Of a stretch of 64,000 nucleotides of DNA, positions 1 to 8,697 are shown piece by piece (within the stretch, counting starts at the first letter, position 1; each line of letters starts with the position of its first letter). The notes under the pieces were generated by a model, which was given only the letters and a program-made list of their open reading frames with translations, had not been told where the DNA came from and made no database searches. The position numbers and the translations under genes are program-made. This DNA comes from Guptibacillus hwajinpoensis (GTDB lineage Bacteria; Bacillota; Bacilli; Bacillales; Guptibacillaceae): NCBI RefSeq assembly GCF_029277305.1, contig NZ_CP119526.1, one strand, 5' to 3'.

Positions 1-103
1 TTAGAACGATAATAAATAACGCAATTGCAAAATATAAGATTCCGAAAAGGCTGAACATCATGCCAACACCGTCCATGCCCATTCCTTGATTATTAGACAT
101 CAT
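1..103 (-). CDS. Small membrane protein, 3' end cut by window edge
   Basis: Reading leftward from an ATG at 103, 34 codons are open up to the window edge. The predicted peptide begins MMSNNQGMGMDG and runs into a hydrophobic stretch (about residues 15-34) that looks like one membrane helix. A good ribosome binding site, AGAGGTG, lies just upstream (about 110-116 on the reverse strand). The methionine/glycine-rich start followed by one helix suggests a small membrane protein of the kind common in Bacillus. The family and function are not recognised, and the C-terminus is outside the window. Confidence 0.55.
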   Translation of the reverse strand, partial: MMSNNQGMGMDGVGMMFSLFGILYFAIALFIIVL

Positions 104-261
104 AACTATCACCTCTTTTATCAACTATTGCTTTTTTACCACTTTATTCTTTGTGTGAAACATATATTTCATGCTTATTCTTGAACGACTGGGATTAAGT
201 ATGAAAAGAGGGTAGATTTACCGGCTGCTTTTCTATATAGGCATGTTATGATATTATTATC

Positions 262-309
262 AGGTTGGAGAGTTCGTAATTCCCTCCTCTCGTAAAACAA
301 AACTAGGGA
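262..309 (+). promoter_or_regulatory. preQ1-I riboswitch aptamer
   Basis: The segment matches the compact preQ1 class I layout. A P1 stem (GAGAG 268-272 with CTCTC 287-291) is followed immediately by the conserved TTCG loop start. Then comes an A-rich linker ending in AAAACTAGGGA (298-309), whose GGGA can pair with TCCC (281-284) to form the pseudoknot. It sits directly ahead of queD-queE-queC, the usual target, and just upstream of an intrinsic terminator. The inferred mechanism is premature termination when preQ1 is bound. Confidence 0.85.
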
Positions 310-324
310 CCGTGAAAAACTGTA

Positions 325-355
325 ACCCTATTCTCAGGTTGAGAAGGGCTTTTTC
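325..355 (+). terminator. Riboswitch-controlled intrinsic terminator
   Basis: CCCT..TCTCA (326-335) pairs with TGAGA.AGGG (340-348) around a GGT loop and is followed by a T run (350-354). It lies between the preQ1 aptamer and queD and is the likely expression platform. An in-frame ATG at 356 sits right after the T run and is not a credible start, because it has no ribosome binding site. Confidence 0.8.
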
Positions 356-394
356 ATGCGTCTCCCTTTACTGATTAAAGAAGGGGGCTTTTTT

Positions 395-871
395 ATGTCT
401 TATATGATTCCAAAGAAAGTGGAAGTACTTGGAGAAGATATTCAGAAAAGCGAATTAAAATATCATAATAAACGAGTAGCAGTAACAAAAGAATTTACTT
501 TTGACGCAGCACATCACTTGCATTGCTACGAAGGCAAGTGCAAAAGCATGCATGGTCATACGTATAAGGTCGTCATTACCATCAGCGGATTTGTGAATGA
601 AATCGGCATATCAGTTGATTTTGGTGAAATTAAAACGCTGTTTAAAGAAGTGATTGATTCAAAACTCGATCATCACTATTTAAATGAAGTTCTTCCAAAT
701 ATGAACACAACAGCTGAGAATATGATTGTTTGGATGTGGGAGCAGTTAGATCAGGCTCTAGTTGAGCGTAACATGAAGGATCATGGTCAGCGCCTTGAAG
801 AGCTCGTTCTCTATGAAACACCAACAAGCTACGCAACGCTAAAGCGGGAATGGATGGAAGACAATGAATAA
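395..871 (+). CDS. queD: 6-carboxy-5,6,7,8-tetrahydropterin synthase QueD
   Basis: QueD converts 7,8-dihydroneopterin triphosphate to 6-carboxytetrahydropterin, the second step from GTP to queuosine/preQ0. The 158-residue protein has the 6-pyruvoyltetrahydropterin-synthase fold signature: zinc-ligand histidines in DAAHHLHC and HGHTYK, a cysteine just before the latter (CKSMHGH), and the distal LDHHYLN motif. The start at 395 is preferred over an in-frame ATG at 356. It follows AAGAAGGGGG with 7-nt spacing, and the earlier ATG lies inside the terminator region. It overlaps queE by 8 nt and is the first gene of a riboswitch-controlled queDEC operon. Confidence 0.93.
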   Translation: MSYMIPKKVEVLGEDIQKSELKYHNKRVAVTKEFTFDAAHHLHCYEGKCKSMHGHTYKVVITISGFVNEIGISVDFGEIKTLFKEVIDSKLDHHYLNEVLPNMNTTAENMIVWMWEQLDQALVERNMKDHGQRLEELVLYETPTSYATLKREWMEDNE

Positions 872-1592
872 GTGGTTACTACCAGAACGATCAGAATATA
901 TGAAGTGGGAATTACCAATGGTCGAGGTATTTGAAACAGTAGAAGGAGAGGGAACGCGCGCTGGATTTCCAACTGTATTCGTGCGCGTCTTTCACTGTAA
1001 CTTGCGCTGTAGCTGGTGTGATACGCCATATAGCTATGCACCTGATAAGGCAGAGTACACCGGATCAATTGAAGCAATCGTAGATCAGATTAGCCAATAT
1101 AAGAGTCGCCAGATTTGTTTCACAGGCGGTGAACCATTGATTCACCGTGAGAAATCAATGGCGTTACTTCAGGCGATGGTTGATCTTCCACATATTGAAG
1201 ATATTCACATCGAAACGAATGGTGCCATTGACCTTACACCATATGAAGCTGTCCGACTTGAAGATAAAAAGTGGCAAGAGAAGGTACGTTTTGTGATGGA
1301 TTATAAGTTACCTGACTCAGGCGAACAGCATCGCATGCTTCATGAGAACTTTAACTTGCTTGATACACAAGATGAAATTAAATTCGTTATCGGATCGGAC
1401 GAAGATTTCACTGTCGCTACCGACGTTGTAGCTAAGCATCATGACAAAGGTCAGGTGCTCTATAGTCCAGTGTGGGAGACGATGCCACCACATAAGCTTG
1501 TGGAAAAAATACTTGAAGCAGGCTTAAGTAAAGTAAAGTTAAGTATGCAGCTTCATAAAATCATCTGGGATCCTAATAAAAGAGGTGTGTAA
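864..1592 (+). CDS. queE: 7-carboxy-7-deazaguanine synthase QueE (radical SAM)
   Basis: QueE is the radical SAM enzyme that contracts 6-carboxytetrahydropterin to 7-carboxy-7-deazaguanine. The 242-residue protein carries the cluster motif CNLRCSWC (CX3CX2C) early on, preceded by ETVEGEGTRAG. It then has the glycine motif FTGGEPL and the IETNG stretch typical of the family. The start at 864 overlaps the end of queD, suggesting translational coupling; internal ATGs at 900 and 918 are possible but have weaker ribosome binding sites. It is the middle gene of queD-queE-queC. Confidence 0.92.
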   Translation: MNKWLLPERSEYMKWELPMVEVFETVEGEGTRAGFPTVFVRVFHCNLRCSWCDTPYSYAPDKAEYTGSIEAIVDQISQYKSRQICFTGGEPLIHREKSMALLQAMVDLPHIEDIHIETNGAIDLTPYEAVRLEDKKWQEKVRFVMDYKLPDSGEQHRMLHENFNLLDTQDEIKFVIGSDEDFTVATDVVAKHHDKGQVLYSPVWETMPPHKLVEKILEAGLSKVKLSMQLHKIIWDPNKRGV

Positions 1593-1593
1593 C

Positions 1594-2268
1594 GTGAGTA
1601 AAAAAGCAGTTATTGTGTTGAGCGGTGGCTTAGATAGCACAACATGCATGGGGATGGCGAAAGAAAAAGGGTATGAGCTCTACCCAATTACGTTTCATTA
1701 CGGACAGAAGCATAACCGAGAAGTTGAACAGGCAAAGAAGGTAGCAGAGTACTATGATGCACCAGATCATCGCATCGTAAACATTAGTTTTCTCAATCAA
1801 ATTGGGGGCAGTGCACTAACGGATGATTCTATCGATGTTCCGAGTGATATGGATGAAGATGAAATTCCGGTAACGTATGTCCCTGCTCGTAATATGATCT
1901 TTCTCTCTCTTGCATCTGCATATGCTGAAGTTATCGGAGCGGAAGCAATCTATATAGGTGTTTCAGCTGTCGATTACAGTGGCTACCCTGATTGTCGACC
2001 AGAGTTCATTCAAAGCATGAATGAAACAGTGAATCTTGCAACGAAAGCGGGCGCGACAGGCAGTGAGATGAAGATTGAAACACCGCTTATTGACATGACA
2101 AAGGCAGATACGGTTAAGGAGGGGCTTCGTTTGAACGTTCCTTATGAACTAACAACCTCTTGTTACAACGGTGAAGAAGAGGCGTGTGGCGAGTGTGATA
2201 GCTGTCGCCTGCGGTTGAAAGGTTTTGAAGAAGCACGAGCGGTTGATCCGATTCCGTATAAAGCATAA
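1594..2268 (+). CDS. queC: 7-cyano-7-deazaguanine synthase QueC
   Basis: QueC is the ATP-dependent amidase/nitrile-forming enzyme converting CDG to preQ0. The 224-residue protein starts with the PP-loop ATP motif SGGLDS. It ends with four clustered cysteines (CYNGEEEACGECDSC) that bind zinc in this family. The GTG at 1594 is chosen because GAGGTG lies 6 nt upstream; an earlier in-frame GTG at 1585 lies inside that site. It abuts queE and is followed by a strong terminator. queF, which reduces preQ0 to preQ1, is not in the window. Confidence 0.93.
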   Translation: MSKKAVIVLSGGLDSTTCMGMAKEKGYELYPITFHYGQKHNREVEQAKKVAEYYDAPDHRIVNISFLNQIGGSALTDDSIDVPSDMDEDEIPVTYVPARNMIFLSLASAYAEVIGAEAIYIGVSAVDYSGYPDCRPEFIQSMNETVNLATKAGATGSEMKIETPLIDMTKADTVKEGLRLNVPYELTTSCYNGEEEACGECDSCRLRLKGFEEARAVDPIPYKA

Positions 2269-2280
2269 TCATGTATGAAG

Positions 2281-2314
2281 AAAAGCTGCCGAGAAACCGG
2301 CAGCTTTTTATTTT
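2281..2314 (+). terminator. Intrinsic terminator of queDEC
   Basis: An 11-bp stem (AAAAGCTGCCG 2281-2291 with CGGCAGCTTTTT) around AGAAAC is followed by TTTATTTT. It lies immediately downstream of queC. Confidence 0.9.
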
Positions 2315-2366
2315 GGACATATTTCGACAAATAGCGGGTGGTGACAGGCACCTGCGAACCTGAGAA

Positions 2367-3452
2367 TTATTCCGGCATGCTTCCACTATACACAGAAGAA
2401 GGACGGATGATTCTGTTGTTCTCATTTTGCTCATAAACGTGAGCAATCCAGCCTGCACATCTTGCTGCTGTGAAGGTTGGTGTGAACAATTCTGTTGGTA
2501 AGTCGATGGCACGTAGAATCGCTGCTGCGTAGTATTCTACATTCGCATATAAGTTACGATCAGGTTTGTATTCCTGAAGGAGACGTACAGCTGTTTGTTC
2601 GACTTCGTGCGCCATCGCAAACTCTTCATCGTCATAGAAGGTTGATGTAATCTCACTAAGTGCTACAGCACGCGGATCTTTTGTTTTGTATACGCGATGA
2701 CCGAATCCCATGAGCTTTTCTTTGTTATCAAGTTTACGTCTCAATACTTTTTCCACGTCACCATCTTGCTTGATTTCCTGCAGTAAATCGATGACGCCTG
2801 TTGGTGCACCTCCGTGAAGCGGACCCTTCATTGCTCCAATGGCTCCAGTAACAGCAGAGGCAAGATCACTTTCTGTTGAGGCAATGACGCGGGCTGTAAA
2901 TGTTGATGCATTTAAACCGTGCTCCATCGTTAAAATAAAATAGGCAGTCAACGCTTGTACGTGATGATTTTCTGCTCGTTCGCCATTAAGCATATATAAA
3001 TAATTTCCAACATGTGATAGTGACGTGTCGGGCTCTATGAAAGGTAAGTCATTTTGTGAACGATACCGATAAGCAATAATTGTAGGAACAATTCCAAGTA
3101 AACAAATTCCCTCGTCATGCTTAGCTGGAAAGGAGAATTCTTCGCTCCCCTTTGCAGATAACAATGTGCGGATCACTGCCATCATATCCATATTAGCAGG
3201 TAATCGATCAATGATTTCTTTCTGAGCCTTTGTTAAAGTTCTTGCCTCACTTAGGCTAGTTGTAAAGCGTTCAAGCTCCTCTGCTTTAGGGTAGGTCCCG
3301 TTCCAGAGAAAGTAAGCTGCTTCTTCAAATGACCTCTCTTTTGCTATCTTTTTAGCCCATTCTCCTCGATAGACGAGAAACCCGTTTTTCCCATCTACAA
3401 GGCTTATTTTTGAATCAGCTGCAACTATTCCTTCCAATCCAGCATGTATCAT
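2367..3452 (-). CDS. citA: Citrate synthase, CitA type
   Basis: This enzyme condenses acetyl-CoA with oxaloacetate. The 361-residue protein has the family landmarks EHGLNAST, the catalytic histidine in PLHGGAP (about H213) and the second catalytic histidine in GFGHRVYKTKDPRA (about H252). The position normally held by the catalytic aspartate (NVDFY in most enzymes) is glutamate here (NVEYY, about E306); from memory B. subtilis CitA shows the same. The divergent LysR gene next door supports CitA over the main CitZ enzyme. The start is ATG at 3452 behind GGAGATG. A methylcitrate synthase role cannot be fully excluded. Confidence 0.85.
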   Translation of the reverse strand: MIHAGLEGIVAADSKISLVDGKNGFLVYRGEWAKKIAKERSFEEAAYFLWNGTYPKAEELERFTTSLSEARTLTKAQKEIIDRLPANMDMMAVIRTLLSAKGSEEFSFPAKHDEGICLLGIVPTIIAYRYRSQNDLPFIEPDTSLSHVGNYLYMLNGERAENHHVQALTAYFILTMEHGLNASTFTARVIASTESDLASAVTGAIGAMKGPLHGGAPTGVIDLLQEIKQDGDVEKVLRRKLDNKEKLMGFGHRVYKTKDPRAVALSEITSTFYDDEEFAMAHEVEQTAVRLLQEYKPDRNLYANVEYYAAAILRAIDLPTELFTPTFTAARCAGWIAHVYEQNENNRIIRPSSVYSGSMPE

Positions 3453-3470
3453 ACACTCATCTCCTGACTA

Positions 3471-3524
3471 TTATTCTTATTTATAGTCTATCGCTCTTAT
3501 ATAATTATGACTAATAAAGAATAA
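3471..3524. promoter_or_regulatory. Inverted AT-rich repeat between citA and citR
   Basis: TTATTCTTAT (3471-3480) and its near-inverse ATAAAGAATAA (3514-3524) flank the divergent promoter region of citA and citR. LysR-type regulators usually bind such spaced dyads in shared promoters. The assignment as a CitR operator is inference. Confidence 0.4.
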
Positions 3525-3568
3525 GTGTATAATTAATAGAGATACGTTATTGATTGGAGTGAGCAAGG

Positions 3569-4447
3569 TTGAACATCAATTGGTTACGAACGTTTGTCGC
3601 TGCTGGAACATATGAGAATTTTAGAGAAACATCAGAGAAGCTTTATCTTGCGCAACCAACAGTGACCGTCCATATTCAACAGCTTGAAAAGCAGATTGGT
3701 AGTAAGCTTTTTATGAAAAGTGGTAGACGTGTTGTTCTTTCTGAAGCGGGAAGACAGTTCCTCCCACATGCGAGAGAGATCCTTGAACAATACGAGCAAA
3801 GTTTACGACATATGAATGGTTTTAAGCAGGGCTATCATCGTAAATTAACACTGGCTGTTTCGCCACTTATTGCGGCTACTGTTCTTCCATACGTTCTTCA
3901 ACAATTTATGAAAGATCATCCTTCGATTGAGGTTGTTGTAAAAGTAAGCGAATCAAATGAAATAGGGGAGTTAATATCTAAAAACAAGGCAGATTTCGGA
4001 TTATCTAGAATGAAGTCCATTCACCCTGATGTTACTAGCGAAAAAACAGGTCCTGATCCCATTGTCCTTGTTGTGCCACATGATGGTGGGGACGCTGAGA
4101 CAAGTTTGCCTCTTTCGCTTGGAGATTATTGTGCTCATGCTACTCTATTAACCCACAGTCATCCTGGTTATTGGGACGATCTTCTCATTGAATTGCGGAA
4201 CAGATATGAAGGTATTCGAACAATGGTTGTATCTCAAGTTCATATCACAAAACGATTTATCGAGGAAGGACTCGGATTCTCCTTCCTACCTCGTTCATCT
4301 GTCCAACGAGAGCTTTTAGAAGGAAGAATGCTGCAAGTTGATACAAATGAAGTTCGATTACCATTCGTTCATACGTACTTGGTTTATCACCATTTATCAG
4401 AGGAAACAGAGATCTTTAAGGAGTTTATTGAGAAACATATGCACTAA
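3569..4447 (+). CDS. citR: LysR-family regulator, CitR-like
   Basis: This is a LysR-type transcription factor of 292 residues. An N-terminal winged helix-turn-helix (about residues 1-60, with the AQPTVTVHIQQLE recognition region) is followed by a two-lobed LysR substrate-binding domain (about 90-290). It starts at a TTG preceded by GGAGTG at 7-nt spacing. It is transcribed divergently from a CitA-type citrate synthase, the arrangement known in B. subtilis, where CitR represses citA. The co-inducer is unknown. Confidence 0.8.
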   Translation: MNINWLRTFVAAGTYENFRETSEKLYLAQPTVTVHIQQLEKQIGSKLFMKSGRRVVLSEAGRQFLPHAREILEQYEQSLRHMNGFKQGYHRKLTLAVSPLIAATVLPYVLQQFMKDHPSIEVVVKVSESNEIGELISKNKADFGLSRMKSIHPDVTSEKTGPDPIVLVVPHDGGDAETSLPLSLGDYCAHATLLTHSHPGYWDDLLIELRNRYEGIRTMVVSQVHITKRFIEEGLGFSFLPRSSVQRELLEGRMLQVDTNEVRLPFVHTYLVYHHLSEETEIFKEFIEKHMH

Positions 4448-4477
4448 AAAACCCGAACAGCGTCCTGAACGGGTTTG
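4447..4477 (+). terminator. Intrinsic terminator after citR
   Basis: AAACCCG pairs with CGGGTTT around a partly paired CAG/CTG apical loop, right after the citR stop. The T run is short and interrupted (TTTGTCTCTT). Confidence 0.6.
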
Positions 4478-4588
4478 TCTCTTATTTACCGAGTGTGAAA
4501 TAAGAGTGTGGGATGGGTACGTGCTATAGTACCTAATGGCTAGCTTACACGTAAGTATAGTTTGTGTACATTTGGTGTAAGTATACAT

Positions 4589-4996
4589 TTAATATGTGGT
4601 TAGTCCCCAAATCATCCAACCTGTTGTTTCTTTTGTTGCAAAAAGGTGCATGCGAACAGGCAATTGTCCTGATTGTTTTGTGAGTAGAATGTCGATAAGG
4701 TAGGAACTTGCAGCGATCTTTTGTTTACATGCACTAACAGCAGGAGAATAATAGGGAGAACCTTTCTTAAGAGGGGATATGGTAAGAATTTGCCATGACT
4801 TCGCACCTTGAGTGGATGCCATTAGACTCGATACAAATAACGTTGCTTTAGAAGTGAGTCCCTTTTGGGAGAGCTTGCTTAGCTTATTTGAATCAGGACA
4901 TTTCCCTTGTACAAGTTGAACTGGACCTGCTGCATGAGACTGTAGTGGAGTAATGAAAAGAAAACCTATAAGTAGAAAAGATAATAATCGAAGCAT
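4589..4996 (-). CDS. Predicted secreted protein of unknown function
   Basis: The 135-residue protein begins with a clear signal peptide (MLRLLSFLLIGFLFI, probable cleavage after SHA-A near residue 23), so it is likely exported. Two cysteines in the mature part (KCPDS and SACKQ) could form a disulfide. The rest has no motif I recognise. The ATG at 4996 is preferred because AAAGGTGG lies 8 nt upstream; an in-frame GTG at 5008 overlaps that site. It is monocistronic between citR and an unrelated radical SAM gene. Confidence 0.6.
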   Translation of the reverse strand: MLRLLSFLLIGFLFITPLQSHAAGPVQLVQGKCPDSNKLSKLSQKGLTSKATLFVSSLMASTQGAKSWQILTISPLKKGSPYYSPAVSACKQKIAASSYLIDILLTKQSGQLPVRMHLFATKETTGWMIWGLTTY

Positions 4997-5105
4997 CCTA
5001 TTTGCCACCTTTCTACTTTTACCGTGTCCAGTTTATCTAAACTCTATACATCGAATGGGAATGTATGTTCTGTTTATGGTACACTAAAAATAGGGGGGAT
5101 ACACG

Positions 5106-5936
5106 TTGAAACCTTCTGTTCAAACCCGAACTTCGCGATCGATACTAACGAAAGGGAGCGGCTTTTTACATGGTTACAGCCATACATTAAATCCATATGC
5201 TGGATGTGCATTTGGCTGTTCTTATTGTTATGTACGCAGAATGCCAATTGCTCTCTTTCGTGAGGAAGATTGGGGAGAATGGGTAGATATTAAGGAAAAT
5301 GCAGTTGAACTTGTGAAAAAAGAAATACCAAAAGCTCGGAAAAAAGGGAAAGTATCTATTTTCATGTCGTCTTCAACTGATCCATACCAACCAGTTGAGT
5401 ATAATACAGGTTTAACGAGAGGATTACTTGAAGCAATGGTAGAAGAACCGCCTGACTTTTTGTTTCTTCAAACACGGTCACCTCTTGTTTCACGAGATAT
5501 TGATTTATTAAAGGTGTTAGGAAGCCGTGTCATGGTTAGCCTAACAATTGAAACGGACCTTGATTCAGTTAGGAAAATCTTTGCCCCTTCTGCACCTCCG
5601 ATCGCAGCACGATTAAATGCGCTCAAGGAATTGAGAAGAGAAGGTATACCTTCCCAGGCTGCTATTGCTCCATTGCTACCATGTTCAGAAGAATTTCCTG
5701 ACAAGCTATCCGACGTAACGAATCGCATTACGCTAGATGACTTTTTTATGGGAGATGGAAGTGGGGGAAATCGAACAGAACAGCTTGGCATTCGTAAGTT
5801 GTTTGAAGAGAATGGACTCTCTGATTGGTATGATCGCAGTACGTATTTAAAAATAAAGAAGCGGCTAGAAAAAACGTTTGCTGATGATGCAATCTATATA
5901 TCCCAAAAAGGTTTTTTCCCACCTGATCAATTGTAA
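5106..5936 (+). CDS. SPL-family radical SAM protein
   Basis: The 276-residue enzyme has the radical SAM cluster motif CAFGCSYC (C34, C38, C41) following GFLHGYSHTLNPYAG. It then has the STDPYQPVE motif shared with the spore photoproduct lyase-like group (SplB relatives, Rv2578c-type proteins). It is probably not SplB itself, because the gene is monocistronic and lacks the long SplB N-terminus. The substrate is unknown. It starts at TTG behind GGGGGG at 7-nt spacing and is followed by a bidirectional terminator. Confidence 0.75.
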   Translation: MKPSVQTRTSRSILTKGSGFLHGYSHTLNPYAGCAFGCSYCYVRRMPIALFREEDWGEWVDIKENAVELVKKEIPKARKKGKVSIFMSSSTDPYQPVEYNTGLTRGLLEAMVEEPPDFLFLQTRSPLVSRDIDLLKVLGSRVMVSLTIETDLDSVRKIFAPSAPPIAARLNALKELRREGIPSQAAIAPLLPCSEEFPDKLSDVTNRITLDDFFMGDGSGGNRTEQLGIRKLFEENGLSDWYDRSTYLKIKKRLEKTFADDAIYISQKGFFPPDQL

Positions 5937-5947
5937 GAGGATATAGT

Positions 5948-5985
5948 AAAAAGCTTGAGGATGTTTAAATCCCCAAGCTTTTTTA
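5948..5985. terminator. Bidirectional intrinsic terminator
   Basis: AAAAAGCTTG.GG pairs with CCCCAAGCTTTTTT, giving T runs on both strands between the convergent radical SAM gene and the membrane protease gene. Confidence 0.85.
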
Positions 5986-5998
5986 ACTTCCAGTTCAT

Positions 5999-7159
5999 TT
6001 ACTTCAACTTCTGAGCTTTCCCGGTAAGAATTTTGAGATGGTCATTTTCGTAACCGACTTGATAGGTGACATTATAAAGTGCAGTTGTTGTCTTTTGATC
6101 TTCTGTTCGTTCTTCAGCTTTAATCGTAGCTGTAACTTTTACTTCGTCATTCGTTTGATTTAAGCTTCCAGTCGTGTTGGAGACTTCAACGTGAACCGTA
6201 TGAATATAACCACTTCTGAAATCCTCATAAGACATTTCACTTTGCCAGCGACTGCCTAATAGTGAGTAAGCTGTAACGTAATCTTGAGTTGATAAACTTT
6301 CATAAAAGTAGCCAATTAAATATGTCGCGTTATCTTTGTAATCTTCTCCAGTTAGACCTTGAGGTGTAACAATAACTTCATGGCCCTCACTATCAACCGT
6401 AATTTCTACAGGCTCCTCTGACCAACCTTTAATCTCGTCAATCACATTTGGAAGAGGAATACTAAATCCGATTGCACCCGAGTCAGTTCCTGCTGAGTTA
6501 ATTGCAATTGCTTCTCCTGTATCTGCGTCAATTAGAGGTCCACCGCTGTTTCCATTCGTTATCGGTGCAGATATTTGGTAAATGTGTTCGTATCGATATG
6601 GCTCTAGGATGAACTCACGATCAAGTCCGCTGATGATTCCTGTTGTGACTGTATTTTGTAAGCCAAGAGGACTGCCAAGAGCAATAATCTCATCACCAAC
6701 TTCAGCCATTCGTTCTTCAGCTACCACTAGTGGTTCGGTTTCTTTTAAGCCAGGAACACGGATGACAGCGATGTCTGTCGTGTCCCCCATACCAATAATT
6801 TGCGCTTCGAACTGTTTGGCATCAGAGGTTTTCACAGTGATTTTCTCAGCACCATCCACAACGTGAGCGTTTGTTATAACATCGCCAGTAGTGTTATAAA
6901 GGAAGCCAGATCCAGAAGAAGTATCGTCATCTTTAAGTTGTGCTTCAATTTGTACAACACTTTTTTGTGTTTCGTGAATAATGGATTTTAAATCAGTAGA
7001 TTTATCTGATTCTGTTGGTGTCTGTACCTTTTCACCGAGAGATGAAGTAGCGTCAACCTCATTCCCGTTGTAGTAATCGTGTAAGCAATAAAAACCCACG
7101 CCAGTGCCAATCAGTAGAAAAAGGGAGCTGACTATTGATACTAGTAAAGAACGTTTCAT
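5999..7159 (-). CDS. Membrane-anchored trypsin-like serine protease with NTF2-like tail
   Basis: The 386-residue protein has an N-terminal membrane helix (about residues 5-26), a linker, and an S1C/HtrA-like protease domain with an intact triad: H99 (TNAHVVDG), D129 (TTDIAVIRV) and S205 (GNSGGPL). There is no PDZ domain. After about residue 275 comes a domain resembling NTF2-like folds (YFYESLSTQDYVTAYSLL). The start at 7159 follows GGGG at 6-nt spacing; an in-frame ATG at 7198 lies inside the upstream gene. It is the second gene of an operon with the zinc-ribbon/FxLYD protein, 23 nt away. It probably acts outside the membrane; substrates are unknown. Confidence 0.8.
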   Translation of the reverse strand: MKRSLLVSIVSSLFLLIGTGVGFYCLHDYYNGNEVDATSSLGEKVQTPTESDKSTDLKSIIHETQKSVVQIEAQLKDDDTSSGSGFLYNTTGDVITNAHVVDGAEKITVKTSDAKQFEAQIIGMGDTTDIAVIRVPGLKETEPLVVAEERMAEVGDEIIALGSPLGLQNTVTTGIISGLDREFILEPYRYEHIYQISAPITNGNSGGPLIDADTGEAIAINSAGTDSGAIGFSIPLPNVIDEIKGWSEEPVEITVDSEGHEVIVTPQGLTGEDYKDNATYLIGYFYESLSTQDYVTAYSLLGSRWQSEMSYEDFRSGYIHTVHVEVSNTTGSLNQTNDEVKVTATIKAEERTEDQKTTTALYNVTYQVGYENDHLKILTGKAQKLK

Positions 7160-7182
7160 ATAAATCCCCAAGCCCCTTTTCG

Positions 7183-8340
7183 TTAGTTCAAATACCATGT
7201 GAAATGATCAACTTCAACTGTGAATTGATCTAAATTCTTCTCGTCTTTCCCGACATCGTATATCATAAAATCAAACTTTCCCGTATCGTCAGGATAAAGC
7301 TCGTCAGGATTAATATACACTTCGCCTTTATCAAATTGTTTGCCATCTGCATCTAGAACTCGATAAGAAGCTCCAATGGAGTTGACCGGAACTGTGGCTT
7401 TGCTTTTTACGCTTCCTGTTACTTTTAATTCGTTGTAATCTGTAACGGTCGTTTCTAAATCGATAAGCTCAATAGCACTAGTTTGGTTCATTTCTTCTTC
7501 TTTTGCTGCAGCTACCATAGCATGCTCGATTCGTTTTTGTTGTTCTTCTTCAAAAGCGGTTCTTCGCTTTTCAATAACGGTCTTTAGATTCAATAATTTC
7601 TCATTTTCCTTGTTAATTTGAAGTCCCTCTTCAACAGAGTCCAATGCTTTTGAAAAATGATTATCTTTAAGGTAGTTATTTACTTCGTTAATGGAAAAGT
7701 CGACTATTTGATTCCTAATTTGTCCAGCAACTTCCTGTGCTTCGTCGACTTGTAACGTTTCAGCTCTCGTTAGAACTGGTTTAAGATCGTCAATTGATTC
7801 TTTTCCTTTCATATCAAACTTTAACTCTGAAACCATAACAGTCGTCCTAGCAGAAACAATTTCTTCTTGAATAGTAGTAAATAGAGGACCATTATAGGGT
7901 GCTGAACTTTGTTCTGCATTATTAACAAGTTCCATGGCTTCTGTAAAGTTATCATTTCGTCGTGCTTTATTTGCTTTACTGAGTGTATCGTTCACTTTCA
8001 TTGCTGTTGAAACCATATTTTCATTCGTTTCCGCTGCTGGAAAACGAGAACGTTTTTGTTTTGCTTCTTCGAATTTTTGTAGAGCTGCCTTCAAGTCGCC
8101 TTCTATAGCTAATTTTTCTCCCTGTTCAAATGAACGAATCGCTGCTTTGGTTACAGATTCTTCATAAAGGTAATACCCTGTAAGACCACTACCAAGAAAG
8201 AGAAAAATCATTATTGGCATCCATCTCCATAGGAAAGAGCGCCTTTTTTGTTCGTTGGATTGAAATACTAACTCTTTTCCGCAGGAAAAACAAAATTGGT
8301 CGTTTTCATTCCTCTTTTTTCCACATTGTGAACAGTACAT
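7183..8340 (-). CDS. Zinc-ribbon membrane protein with TPR-like and FxLYD-type domains
   Basis: The 385-residue protein starts with a cytoplasmic zinc ribbon (CSQCGKK...CFSCGKE) and a membrane helix (about residues 40-60). An alpha-helical, TPR-like and coiled-coil region (about 65-280) follows. The C-terminal beta domain (about 290-385, with VKSKATVPVNSIGASYRVLD) resembles FxLYD domains. The architecture recalls zinc-ribbon envelope proteins related to TcaA. The ATG at 8340 is preferred, since AGGTGG lies 7-8 nt upstream. The downstream partner is a membrane protease, suggesting one envelope sensing or quality-control unit. Function unknown. Confidence 0.7.
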   Translation of the reverse strand: MYCSQCGKKRNENDQFCFSCGKELVFQSNEQKRRSFLWRWMPIMIFLFLGSGLTGYYLYEESVTKAAIRSFEQGEKLAIEGDLKAALQKFEEAKQKRSRFPAAETNENMVSTAMKVNDTLSKANKARRNDNFTEAMELVNNAEQSSAPYNGPLFTTIQEEIVSARTTVMVSELKFDMKGKESIDDLKPVLTRAETLQVDEAQEVAGQIRNQIVDFSINEVNNYLKDNHFSKALDSVEEGLQINKENEKLLNLKTVIEKRRTAFEEEQQKRIEHAMVAAAKEEEMNQTSAIELIDLETTVTDYNELKVTGSVKSKATVPVNSIGASYRVLDADGKQFDKGEVYINPDELYPDDTGKFDFMIYDVGKDEKNLDQFTVEVDHFTWYLN

Positions 8341-8697
8341 TCCTATTCCACCTGCTTTCAATCTCCGTAACTAGTTATATTTTGACACAAATAGTTAAGA
8401 AGGGAAATATCTTTCAAAGCGATGTTGACGAATTGAAATATAAAGAAATTTTCACGCAAATTAGCTCGTTTCTAGACTTTTAAAATAACTTATTTTGTAA
8501 TGTTTTTTATGATGCAATAGTAGTGATTTATTTCAATTAGAAGAAAACTAATCTTAACGTCATAGGAGTAAAGTAGTGAATCACGAAAATATGATGTATT
8601 TCAACCGTTCGGACTAGGTTTGACGTACCTGTTCACATGAATAATCGTTTGATAAGATGTTTTCAAGACCCCCTTTCAAATATTCCGTTACCAGGAA

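Noticed and set aside
356..394. N-terminal extension of queD from the ATG at 356
   Set aside because: The ATG sits right after the riboswitch terminator T run and has no ribosome binding site; the ATG at 395 has an ideal one.
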